64,000 nucleotides of DNA from Ficedula albicollis (taxonomy: Eukaryota; Chordata; Aves; Passeriformes; Muscicapidae), in the NCBI RefSeq assembly GCF_000247815.1, contig NC_021681.1, positions 21,898,442 to 21,962,441 of the forward strand. The letters run 5' to 3'. Of the stretch, positions 1-12,006 are shown piece by piece; the first letter of the stretch is position 1, and each line of letters opens with the position of its first letter. A program made the translations under genes and the position numbers. A model generated the notes under the pieces. The model had not been told where the DNA came from, searched no databases, and saw only the letters and a program-made list of their open reading frames with translations.

Positions 1-3000
1 ACACCAAATTAAATCCACACCTTCAATGTGGAAAATAGACAAGATAAATGTCTAGAATGCTGGCAGCATGTTGGGATACTTTAAATCTAGAATGATACAG
101 TTCTTCAGGACTAGTGCCCATGAACTCAAAGGATCATCACTTCATGGCTTGCCCCATATGAGATCTGAACCTTCCTTGTGTTCAAAAATTTAATGAGGAT
201 CATTTTAAAGGATTTATTTGACTGCAGTCTACAAAAATCCCAGAGCAGCTCTGTGAGCAGTTAGCCACACAAAAACAAGGAGATAGTCACTAAAACCCAG
301 TTTTGGAGAACACCTCTCTTAGGGGACAGGATATACCCAGGACCGAAATCCTGGTTTTCAAGGATAGGATAAATTTTCTACTATTTTAAATGTCATTTAA
401 AGATATTCCTCTTGCCAGAAGTTATGCTTTAGTTCTGTCAAATGCTTGGTGCAGGAATACTGAACTGCAGGACCATGGCTCAAATTGAACACTTCAGACC
501 ACAGAAAACCCATGGCCAAAGAAGGCTTTTCAACACATGTGCACCTCATGGCCCAACCAGTACATTTGTTCTTTAATCTTAAAATATCTGTGGCAGAGAG
601 CTCATGTTAACAAACCTGTATATAAAAATCAAAAGTGGAGTTTCATGCCAAATTTTTACGTCCTGCAGACAAGCAACTTCTCAAATTCAAGTGGAATTGC
701 TCCAGATTTATTTCAGAGAGAGAGTCCTCAGCCAGTAGCATTAAACAAGTTAATGATCCTGCTTTCTGATATTTTCATTTTTCTAGTTCTCCTGATGACA
801 ACATTTCAAACTCTCCTTCTCCCAGACATACACTGAAAAGCAGGAGCAACAACCCATGAAATTGTCCCCAAATTTAACGCCTTAGCCATGAAATCTCTAA
901 TCTCGTTTAACAGTTGAAGCCAAAAAAAGTTGACATCACACACATTTAATGCAGATTTCTCTGCCACGTCACCTTCTACAACCAGCTTTTCCAGCAGAGA
1001 TATTGTCCACCAAGAGCACAGCAAGGAACTTCTCCCCTTGTCTGTATTTAACTAACCCTTAGCCCACAAAGAATTGCAGGACATGAACCCTGATCTGATA
1101 GCTCATATCTGCCAAAGGGGCACAGAGGTTTAGATAATCCAAAATACTGGCTCTTTGAAGAGCTGGTCTTTTGAGAGCAAAACCATAGCATGAAAGATTT
1201 GAACTGGTGGTGTGTGTTTGTTTTCCATTATTTTCCTGGATCATTTCCTGCCCTGGCTAAGCCTCATCATTGGGAACATCTCCTTAATATCAACAAAACC
1301 AGCTTCTAGTCACAATTATTAACATGGTCCTTGAAGTCTAGAAACAGAATCTGTGTTTGTGCTGCTTCCAGTGGGGCTGACCTTGCAGGGCTCACATCCT
1401 GCTGCCAATTTTTCCTGAGAGGTGATGAAGCACCACGTTAATCCAGGGTTGCAATCATTCGATAACTCATGTAATATTCAGGGCTAACACAGCTCACACA
1501 GGCTTGGCATCACAAAATGGAAATAAGATTTCATGCCTTTTTTTAATAGGCACTGTTGCTTCTCTGCAGGGGTATTGCTTTCTGCCTGACTCTTAGATGT
1601 ACACTTTGGGGACAAATCAAACCAAAAATCAAATATATTTCGCCTCACATCCCAGAGTGCATTAATTTGCTTTATGGCCTACATGTTCAATTTGTGTTCT
1701 AATTATTTATCATAAAATACTGGGTGTTAACTACGAAGCAATAGACAAAAGCAAGAGCAAATAAGGCAGAGATGTTTATTACAACAAAGAGCTAGTTTCA
1801 TCACTACAGACTTTCAACTACTATTTAATATGAAGCAGTCTGAAAGGCAAGAGGCTCACTCACCACAGAACAGAGCACACATTCCACTGCAGAAAAGTGC
1901 CAAATACAGAGTTTCCCCCTAAAACTTTACAATGTATTTCCAGCTCTCTGGAAAAACGGCTTCAGAAGAGGTTTTTGGTTGAATTTTTTTTCTGGTTAAG
2001 GAACTACTTAAAGGCTTCTTTAGTGGGATTATTATGGTGCCCCACAAAAAGCTGCACAGAAGAGCTGGGCTCAGACAGAGATACAGCTGGAAGACTTTCA
2101 TCCCTCTGGTTTAGAAAGCATTCCAATTATACCCAACCATTTATCTCAGCACAGAGGTGGAGAGGCATAAACATTTTAATATTAAAAAGGTGTTAAAGTT
2201 ATTTCAAAGGGAGAATAAATCTTTAGATAAACCTCTGGATGATATGGGCCAGTTTATTAAATTAGGTGAGCCTGTGAGGAGCATTAAGCAGCAAATGCTG
2301 TCTCAAAACTCCAACCACTCCCCTTGGGATGACTGAGGAGCAGGAGGACCACCCTGCCATCCTGCCCTCTCTCCCAAGCTGGCTAGCAAATTCCCCCTTA
2401 CTGGAAGTGTGTTTTCACTCTGTTCAGAAGTCAAAATACCACAGAGCGATTGCAGTATTTTGTGGGATTTAAGCATGACGCCATCCACGATTTTTCAGAA
2501 TTACACAAGCTCACATGTTTCCTGGGGAGGGGAAGAGACTCCAGGACATCATCTATTTTCTGCTTAACAAGATGCCAAACTACATCTATCAAAAGTTCTT
2601 AAGCAATTCATCAAGGATATCTGAAATACTCTGTGCACTTTTAAGGAAGTTTTTGGTCTCAATGAAAATGGTGAAATTATTGGATTTATTGTATCGTTCA
2701 CAGCTGTTATGCCTTATATCAATCTTTTGGGGTTGTTTTTTTTCTTACCTCAGAATCGAAGTTTTGCAGAAGATGGAAGGAACAGACTGGTAATCTTGGG
2801 GTTATTTACACAGAAGAGCAGTAGCTGTTCAAGAGTTCCAAAATCTAACAGCTTTGCAAAACCTTTTCCATTTTTTTCCATAAATAGATAGTTAAATCAC
2901 ATTTATTGTTGAAAACACACCAAAACTCCCAGTTCTTGGTATGCTGCAGGATTTCTGCTGGGAGGATACCAAGGATCAGCTGCATATTTTATAGCTACAG

Positions 3001-3395
3001 TGGCTCCTTCTCTCACTTCCAAGATCTCTACCCTTGCTGACTGTCACACAAGAACTTGAGGCTTTATCCAACATCAAGGACTTCTCCCCCTCTCACAAAC
3101 AACACAAGTTGCATTTATAGGCTCAGTCTGTGTGCAGAGCTTTTGCTAGTGCTCAAACCCCAAATCTACTACAAATACCAGGGTGTGAAGCTACACATCC
3201 CTGGTCACTTGTGCAAATGTGGGTGTACTACCTGCAAAGAGCACAAGCATGAAGATGTGTATTATCATTTTGGTTAAAACTTCCAAATGAAACTTCAACC
3301 AAGTAGACTTCTCTACATGGATCAATGCTTTATCTTTCAAATTTAAATTTTTTGTTATTTTAATAATAAAAATTTAAATCCTTCAAGAAGCATAC
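1..3395 (-). other. FNDC3B: FNDC3B intron after the third coding exon (5' part)
   Basis: The intron begins at donor gtatgc (3395) and runs off the window at base 1. It is unique AT-rich sequence. No repeat family, exon or CpG cluster was recognised. Confidence 0.8.
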
Positions 3396-3472
3396 CTGTG
3401 AGATATAACCAGGAGGCACATGAATAGGGGGAATGGATCCATTGGGTGACATCATGGGAACCTCTGCCGGTC
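3396..3472 (-). CDS. FNDC3B: FNDC3B third coding exon (residues 63-88)
   Basis: The exon is 77 nt. Its first two bases (GA) complete the Gly codon split with the preceding exon, and 25 further codons end in phase 0. It encodes (G)PAEVPMMSPNGSIPPIHV then PPGYISQ, the proline-rich N-terminal stretch of FNDC3B. The acceptor is tctctttctattag (TAG type) and the donor is CAG|gtatgc. The 76-nt plus 77-nt exons together restore the frame (153 nt = 51 codons), so joint skipping would be in frame while single skipping would not. The next exon of the gene lies beyond base 1 of the window. No lesion is seen. Confidence 0.97.
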
Positions 3473-3906
3473 CTAATAGAAAGAGAGTAATAAGATATCA
3501 GGTTTTTTTTTTCAGTTAAAAAAATAGCATAATTGCTTAGAAAAAGTTAAAAATAGCTTTATTTTCGAAGCCTGCAATAACAAAATGAGCAGCCCCACTA
3601 ATTTCTGGTATATGGAAAATGCCTTGTGCCATCATTCTGAGAATAAGATCATTGTTCAATGACTTTACCATATATTCTGCTGAAATAATATTTTCACCAT
3701 AAAACAGCTAGAACATAGACTTTATATTACCCACTGATCAACTTATACAGCATTAAGCAGTAACACAATATGTCCTTTAGCAGCCCACAATTCCTATATT
3801 GAACTCTGTTTAAGTTATTCTAGTCAAAGACATAGGAGCAGGGAACAAAGCAGAAACTGTGCAGCCTGGAATTAGGCAGCTCCCAAGGAAAGCGTCCAAT
3901 TGTAGC

Positions 3907-3955
3907 AAAAAAAAAAAAAAACCCCCCCCCCCCCCAGCAAAAAAAAAAAAAAAAA
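3907..3955. repeat. Compound homopolymer A15-C14-AGC-A17
   Basis: A15 at 3907-3921 runs directly into C14 at 3922-3935, then AGC and A17 (3939-3955). The A-to-C junction has the same order as the much larger block at 15486-15708. Confidence 0.9.
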
Positions 3956-6900
3956 GTCACATATGTGAAAAGCTATCTATCTATTTAAGAATGCACAAAG
4001 ACCAAATTCATTATCTCAGCTATTCAGACTAACCTTGGAATGTGGTTATACAAGCAAGAAGCTTATGGTTTCCACTCTGAAATCCAGCCCTGAACATGCA
4101 AGTTCCATTTTGAGACACTGAGTACAAGTACAACAAAGTGAGTGCCATAACCACTGTGCTTCTGGAAATGGAGCCTCACAGCTAAAAGAAAGTGTCTAGA
4201 TAAAATGGAAATAGTTCTCTCAACTGCTCATTGATTCACCCATTAACTTCAGGATCATCACATGGAGCAGTGAGTAAAACAAACCCCCCCAAACATCACA
4301 CAGATGTTTGCCATCAGAGTTTACTGCTTGGAAAAGAAAAATTAATTTCATTCCTTCCTTATTACATATTAAAATCTGACACTGAACTGTTAATTAGCCC
4401 ATTTGCCCCCATTGTGAAACTCTCGAGAGAAGCTCAGCAGGACTCTGCTCCTTGTCACTGTAAAATGAATTTTGCTTTGACTGACAACACAAAAGGTAAG
4501 TCCATCACCTTCTCTGATGGAGAAGCCATCCAACATCTTCAAACCATATCACATTCTAGGGAAGGAAGTTGAACACTAAAACATATGAAGCACTTCAGGC
4601 ACAGATGGGATGCAATGGCCTGTAAGAGTGATTGCTCCTAAAATTTAGACCAATCTAATGAAATCTCCAACAACAAACTGAGTCACAGTCTGTTGTCTGA
4701 CATCAGCAAAACCAGTCCACATTAAATTAGCAGTCATTCCCTATCCATCTGCATTTTTGTACTCCTGCTGCTTCTGGTACAATCAGCAGAACTTCTCACC
4801 ACCCAAAATCCAAGTCACATGCAGGAACCCATCTGAGTTATTTTTACCTCCTCTTATCTTGGTTTGTTTTCTCTATCCAGTTATTTACAGTCTAACCAGC
4901 CCCTACAGCTTTTACTACTCACATCTAGATTTCAAATATGGTAAACCATCATCAAGTGTAAAAGACAAATGAGAACTCTAATGCTTAAATTTAAATATTC
5001 TGGATCTGGTTTTGCTGGACTTCATACTTTCCTACACTTAACTATGTGGGGAACTTTACCTACACTACAGGCCCGGTAAGGGGAGAAAGTTATTACTTAT
5101 TATTCAGCTCATATGGATTTCTCTCTTACCCTATGGCCCTCACAACAATGCTTGTCTCCCCAGACAGCCAACAATTTTAGTGTCAATGGAAAAAATTCAG
5201 TCTGAACAGTAAGTGATTATTGGGAAGGAGTTGCCATCTAAATGGCTTTATTTAAATCCATCAAAAATATGAAGTGACAATTGGTTCAGAACAGAAATAT
5301 TATTTGAAAAAAATGTGTTTTCCCAATCAAAAAAAATCTCTGCAAACTTCTTTTGAGTTTATTTCTCTCTGAATCCACTTTGGTCTGTAGACACTGCCAA
5401 GTTTTGCTCCACAGTAAGTTGGGCAGTACATAAAAGGTAAAGGCTGATACTGTGAACGTGCAATGATGCTGTTTTCAGGATTTAATCCACACTGGATTAT
5501 CAAGAACTGTTTAGTTTTTCAGGACAGAAAATCTTGCTTGAAAATATGCAAAATGAATAGTTAACAGTTATGCAACATATTCCTTGTCAGTGATTTCTCA
5601 AACTCAAGAAACTGCAAGAAAAAAATGTTGATATAAATTTAAAAATCCCGAGTTCACCATTCAAATAGACAATAATTTAAATATTGCATGTAAATGTTGC
5701 TCAGTAGAATGAAGCTTTATGCATAACCTGTTTTAGCCCCTCAACAAAAAAAAAAGCTATTCTGACTTGGAAATAAAAAGGGAACAGTTTTGGAGTTTCT
5801 ACATAGAGAGCAGACATATACAACAAATAAGCAGAACTTTTCTGGCATGCCTCATATCTGTCCCTCCAAACCTTGTGCCAACTGCTCATATGGAGTAGTG
5901 ATCTACTAGCAGGAAGAAATCAAACTCCCACACTGATACTGTTGACTGTAACACTTCCACTCCAATAAAAAAAAAGTAATATTGTGTTTTATCATCAGAA
6001 CGTGCACCGTGCAAGACGAGTCTTAACCTTGCCTCTGACCCACAAACTGTTAAAGTCATTTGGATAACAAGTTTTAAAAGACTGACAGGTTGGTGATTTG
6101 CAGCTAGATTTTGTTTCCAGTGCTTTGATTTCAGGGTTAGCCAAATGACTTTAGCACACATTAGTGCATTCCTCTCATCAATGGTATCAAAACAACTTCA
6201 AGTGGTAGTAAAATAAAGACCCCCACCTCCACAGCTCAACAAGTCCCAACAATTATTAAAGACTCTTCTTGCTATCAAACCATTCCCTAATCAACACTAA
6301 AACAAAACCATACCTTTTCTTTGGCTCGAATTTTGTTTGTTTTGTTTTGGGTTGGTTTTTTTTCTTTTTAGTATTTTTTATTTCAAATAGTTTTGACCTG
6401 TTAAAAAGCAGAAATTTAGAGGAGGATGTTCCTCAGCTGCTTGTATTCACAGGATGGATGTAAGTAACGTGCACTCTTGGGAATCACAACTTTGCAAGTT
6501 TTAATTGAAGCTCGTGGTTCAATACAAAGTTTATTTTAAATGAGAAAACGTCCATCCATTCTATCGGAGATGCTGCACACGGAAGTGAGCTCCCTGGAGT
6601 ACTCTGCAAACCTGTTAACAAATGCAGATTATCTGCTGAGTTCCTAATGAAACAGAGCCAGCAGCACTTGGCCACCTCTGCTGACAAAGCCAGTGGCCAA
6701 ATTCCACACTGAGCTCCTTTCCTGGGAATACAGCACGTCTCTGGCTCCTGGAGGGCTGCCTTGGCCAAAATGCAGGTGCAAAGAAATTGCTCCCCCTCCT
6801 TTGAAAGAAGAGGAGAAGCAGGAGCCATCAGGCTGGAGGGACCAATGTCCACCTGGCCAGGCAGGGGACAGACCCCACTTGTCTCCAGCTGGCAGAGCAG

Positions 6901-9683
6901 AGTTTTCCTATTTCTTACATGTTAATATTTAACAGAATAAAATTTCGAATAAGTAAAAGAAGTAACTTGGTCTCATATAGTGGCAGAACTAATTAACACA
7001 TTGACACCCCAGTCTGAGGATTTCCTCCTCTTCCCAAACAGCTATTCCCTTGTGCTGCTCTGTCACCCCTCTGATGGCATTAGGGCTGATTATTTTAACC
7101 ATTTCAGATAACCAACAAGGTTCTGCAAATCTATTGCCTTTTTTAAGGAACACCTGCAAGCTCAGTCTAACAAAAAAGACAACAACCATTCTATTCCTTC
7201 TTGTGCCATGTTTTATTGGGTGATTGTACTGCACATCAAAACAGGGCTCCCTTCTACCTCTGTCTCCCACTTGCCCTGGCAAGAGGATGTTCCTGTCAGA
7301 GACTGACAGTTCTTCTGGTCATCTTTATTCCTTCTGGACTAATGTCACAATGTACTTGAGAAACTTCTGTCCCAAGATCTTCAAGGCTAATTATAGCCTG
7401 GAGTTGCAACCCATGACACTTTCAAAATTCTTGTGCAAAATCAGTTTTGGAATAAGTATGCTTTTTTTCCTTGTTCCCCAGTGACCTTTACTGCACGCAT
7501 TAAAGATCACTTTAATCAGTTTTCTTTCCTTAAATTACAGAAGCCAGAATCTAGCATTTCAGTTCCTCCAGCAGCAACACTTCTTTCCTATTTCCTTCCT
7601 TGCATGTAGCATTATAGGGTAAAGAAGTCATTTTACCACACCATTTTCATGAGTGCTTGGAGAGCATTGCTTTTTATTTATTATGTTCCCTGTAGAATAT
7701 TTTTCACCTCCAGCTCTATCACATGGGTATGTGTTTTACACAAAGTTTCTAGTTTTGCAATTACCAAACTCTACCAGGCTTAATTATTAAGTTCCCATTC
7801 TCAAAGCAATTACTGGAAATTTCCTGAAGTCCAGGAATTTCTCAGCCCTGTTTCCAGCAAACACATACCAATTTACCATTTCACACCACAATACCTGCAC
7901 TAGCAGAGAAATAATATGAAATTTAGTGATTTTGCAATTTGAGTTTGAAAGTTAAGAATCCTAAGTACACTTCAATAACTACTGAACTAGCTAAGTGAAA
8001 AAAATAAATCCAGGGAGGTAAATGCATTAAGTTTTATAAAGCTTAACAGTTAAAATTAACCCATGAAAAATTATTCTGACTCTCCCCGATCCACAACAAA
8101 ACTGGCATCGCATATTTCACGTGTGGCTCTTCTCAGAAGTAAATCTATGGAGCAAGAGGTGTGACAGAATGAAAAGGAGAGATAATTAAAGGGCAAATTG
8201 GTCTGCTTTGCTAAAACAAATGACCCAGGGCTTGCTGACCTTGGCTGGGACCCAAGGGTTTGCATTTTCACATGGATGAGCAGCTGTTCCGGAACAATTT
8301 CCTCAATGAAACAAGCACAAACAGGCTCCCTGTCAGGCACACGTGTCCTCTCCCTCCACTTGGTTATTCTCAAAGCAGCTTACGGACTAAACAAGGTGAT
8401 GACAAGGAAAATAAAAAAAAAAACCCAACCCTGGATCCTTCCATTCATCTTCTTCCCTCCGCAGCAGAGCTGTGGTGAGCATTTTCCCCAACCTTTTGGC
8501 CACAGCCTAGAACTCCTTGTTAGCGCAAGCAAATGTGAGCACTTTGTAAAAACCTTTTTAAAACAGGATGTAAAGAGCTTTCACATACCAGCATCACCAC
8601 AATTTTGAACTGCACTCTCCTAGCAAGAGCTTACTCGGCCACTAGCTCAACTCTGCTCATGTACGAGGCAGAGTCAGCTCCCAGGTGTCTATTCAAGTTC
8701 CTAGGACACAGTGTCTTAAATCTTTGTCCTTAGATCAGGGTGAATTTGCAGATTAAAGCAGCTCCACATTAGAGAGAAAAGGAGTAGCTTTAACAATATT
8801 AAGTGCTTGAATGTATATATGTATAATAAAGTGCTTTAAAAATACCTTTGGAGAAGGTATTCTCTCTTCTGAAATGGCAGAAAAAAAGTCCCACTCGTGC
8901 TGCATTCAACCTGCCAATGGCAGGGTAGTGAAAGGTGCTTAAATAATGTTACCTGTGCTTTGATAAATACTAAGACATGTGTCCAGCACTTGGCTATCCC
9001 CATGGCACCAACTCATGCCTGAGATAGGGAGCAGGCAGAGTTTTATCGAGCTTATCCCTACAGATTTGACAACATTTTTAAGACTACCTGATCTACACAC
9101 CAAGATGTGAATAAAAGGATGCCTGCCACAAGCCCATTCACATTCTGGCACCTCAACTACTTATTTGCTATTCAGATCACAGTTTAGTAGTATGAAGTGA
9201 TTCCTTCACCTTTGAAGAGTACAAAAACCTTACCACAACCCTCAAGTTTAACAGAAATGGCTCCATGAATTCCAAATTATCTCAGACCCCACAACAAATG
9301 ACTATTTAAATGCAAATGGAACAGATAAAAGAAAAAAAAAAAACAAACAGCCTGAGAAATCCTGCAGGTGCATGGCTAAACCACTGAGCAGTCACCTCCA
9401 TATGTGCAAACACAGGGTTTGACAGTGGAGATTGAAGCACTTTTGATGTAGGCAACAGACACTTCTTGAAATCCTTGTGACTTCTATGACCACTTGATGT
9501 TTTGTCTAAATCCCAGGACTACAAATGCAGCAGTTCTTTACTCACTCTCACAGACTGTCAAGTCGATTTGCCGTAAATACAATTAAAAGCAAGATGCCAA
9601 ACCCATGCAACTTATAAAAATCACATTGGTGTCTGGGAGTTTCAGTGCACCATCATTATTAAGACCAAACTGCAAACCCCAAA

Positions 9684-9980
9684 CGCTGGAATGACACGTT
9701 CAGCCCTTGGCCTCTGCAGCCACAGACCCGGCAGGACCAGCCACGCTCCAGCCTGCGTCGGACCGATGCTTTCAACATCAAAAGTTTCACAGACAAGCTC
9801 ACTCAACCCAACATCCAATCAAAGTGCTCAGAAAGGCGTGCCAAACGCATCCAGCAGACAGCTCCTGGAGCATTTGCTGGGTTATTTACACAGTGGCACC
9901 TTTGCTGTTTACACTGGAGCCTCTTGAAAGGCGTTTGCTGCTTGACCTGCTGCACACAGCGGGAGGCTCGAGCACGTCCA
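9684..9980. promoter_or_regulatory. CpG-enriched intronic patch, candidate regulatory element
   Basis: The patch contains clustered CpGs (for example cgctggaatgacacg, ctgcgtcggaccgatg, ggctcgagcacgtcc) in an otherwise CpG-poor intron. No promoter motif or exon was recognised. The call rests on composition only. Confidence 0.2.
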
Positions 9981-10511
9981 ACCTGCAGTGAAACAACAGC
10001 ACCCCACGCTTCCATGGCAGAACCACAAGATTCCTGCTCAGCAGCCTGCTGGTCTGCAATGTGTGTCTCCCAGATGTTGTGTTCTGGTTTGGGGCATATT
10101 CTGGAAATAATGCAGTAACCTGTAAAAACAGGAAATTAACTAAAAGCTCTCAGTTGCCCCGAATATGCCCTGTCCAAAGCTACCACAGCACTACAGCAGT
10201 CACACAGCAGCACGAATTTTGAGCCGAATGCTGGTTAAATGTCCACCACAGAACTTTGAATTAATCACTTTTCAAGCATCAAACCTTTGTTGTTTCAAAC
10301 ACGAAGTGGTTTGAATTTGGAGATACTCATCCTGAGAACATAAAAAGCTGTCCTGCTCCTCACCTGCCCACCCTGCACCTTGGTTTTGGGGTTCACCACA
10401 CTTGACTGATTTAACAAGCAGAGAAGAGTCTAGACAAGATCAACAGGCTGTTTAGCAGCCTGGCACATTCTCTCCTGGTGCATCCTCAGCTTCTCCTCCT
10501 GCTGTGGGGCT

Positions 10512-10675
10512 GGAAGGGAAGGAGAAAGCACCTGGAGACAAGGGACCCAGTCCCAGAGCACACCCTGCACCAGTGACAAAACATCAGTGACCGCAGGAAG
10601 GGAAGGAGAAAGCACCTGGAGACAAGGACCCAGTCCCAGAGCACACCCTACACCAGTGACAAAACATCAGTGACC
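10512..10675. repeat. Tandem doublet, 84-bp unit
   Basis: Copies are 10512-10595 and 10596-10675, beginning ggaagggaaggagaaagcac. Within the aligned part they differ by one base deletion (aggga/agga) and one G/A substitution. Confidence 0.95.
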
Positions 10676-11898
10676 ACGCTCTGCAGTGATCACATTTAAA
10701 TTTATGCATTAAGAAACTCAGACAGTCTAAAGCTCACTAAAGTCTTTCAAAAAGGTTAGACAAACTTGCTCAGCCCCAGAACGGAGCTGGACAAGGGGGA
10801 TTCTTCAGGTCTCCTGCTGTTCTTCAATATTCTCAGATGGGTTTTGTTTCTTTTTTAAACTAGACCCATATATCTATCACTCTACAGTTTCAATTTACAG
10901 GCAACATTTTGGAGTGGAACTTTTTTTGTTACTGTTGTTAGGAACAGAAGTGGAGTATTTTCCTGTCCTAATCTGAACAAACAAGTTGGAGTCTTTTGCT
11001 AAAATAAACCCTTTCTGATGGTTGGCTCCCCAGTCGCTACTGCAAAAACACTTGCAAAGAGTATGTTGCAATACTTCAAGCATTGAAAATAAGCATATTC
11101 CCATGGCAATTCACCAGATGGGCTACAGATTGTAAATCATAAATGTCTAGACTGAAACACAAGAGACAAACATCTGTCTAAAATCAGTTGACTTGAATGG
11201 CAAATACTGTTAAATAAATTAGGACTACTTTGGAAACAAAGAGAACAACCAACTACTTGAAAACATCTGAAATTAATCCATTAGCACACAAGCCACAACG
11301 CAATAACCTGAAACTGGAGAGACACTCATTTCGTGAGGAATATTAGCCCAAGATGACATCCTGAGATCTGAGGCAGGAGCACAAAAGCGTTTCTGTGACC
11401 CAGCAGCACGTTACCCCACAAGGACTCACGAATCCATCCCCAGAACATCTGGCTGGAGCAGGGCTGCTGTTCCCCTCGCTTCACAAGTGGAGCTGTGGGA
11501 CAAAGGAATGAAATGCCTGATGCAGGGTCACACAGGAAGTTTGTGGGAACGCAACTGGACACAAACCCAGAATAGGATTTAGGTCATAAAGCAATACTTA
11601 AGCCTGACTAAAACTTCAGGCTGCAAAAAAATTGTAGGGTATTGCAGAAAAAATACTCTGTTTTGGGAAAGAAAGGAAGTCTTCCTCATATCTACTGTCT
11701 TCTTTTTCCTTTACATAACCCTTTGTTTTATGTCAGAAATATGCCAGAATCTCCATGGATGAACAGAAAGAACAGAAGAACCAAGAAATGTGAGAGAAGA
11801 GACTTGGCACAGAAAACTGCAGCCTGGTCCCTGCATGAGGCTGCAAGAGAGAAAAGGAGACCACAGAGCTGAATTCAGAAATGGGGAAAACCCATCAA

Positions 11899-12006
11899 GT
11901 AACTACTGCCAAGCCACACAAATGATGGGACATCTCTGTCAGCATCAGGCCCCGTAACTACTGCCAAGCCACACAAATGATGGGAGATCTCTGTCAGCAT
12001 CAGGCC
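11899..12006. repeat. Tandem doublet, 55-bp unit
   Basis: Copies are 11899-11953 and 11954-12006, beginning gtaactactgccaagccaca. One C/G difference is visible in the aligned part. Confidence 0.95.

Larger units (their letters stand above)
3473..10511. other. Intronic stretch without genes
   Basis: Mostly unique AT-rich sequence. The only marked features are the A15-C14-AGC-A17 homopolymer block (3907-3955), T-rich runs near 6337-6370, an A11-CCC run at 8413-8426 and a moderately CpG-rich patch at about 9684-9980. No recognisable coding or mobile sequence. Confidence 0.7.
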
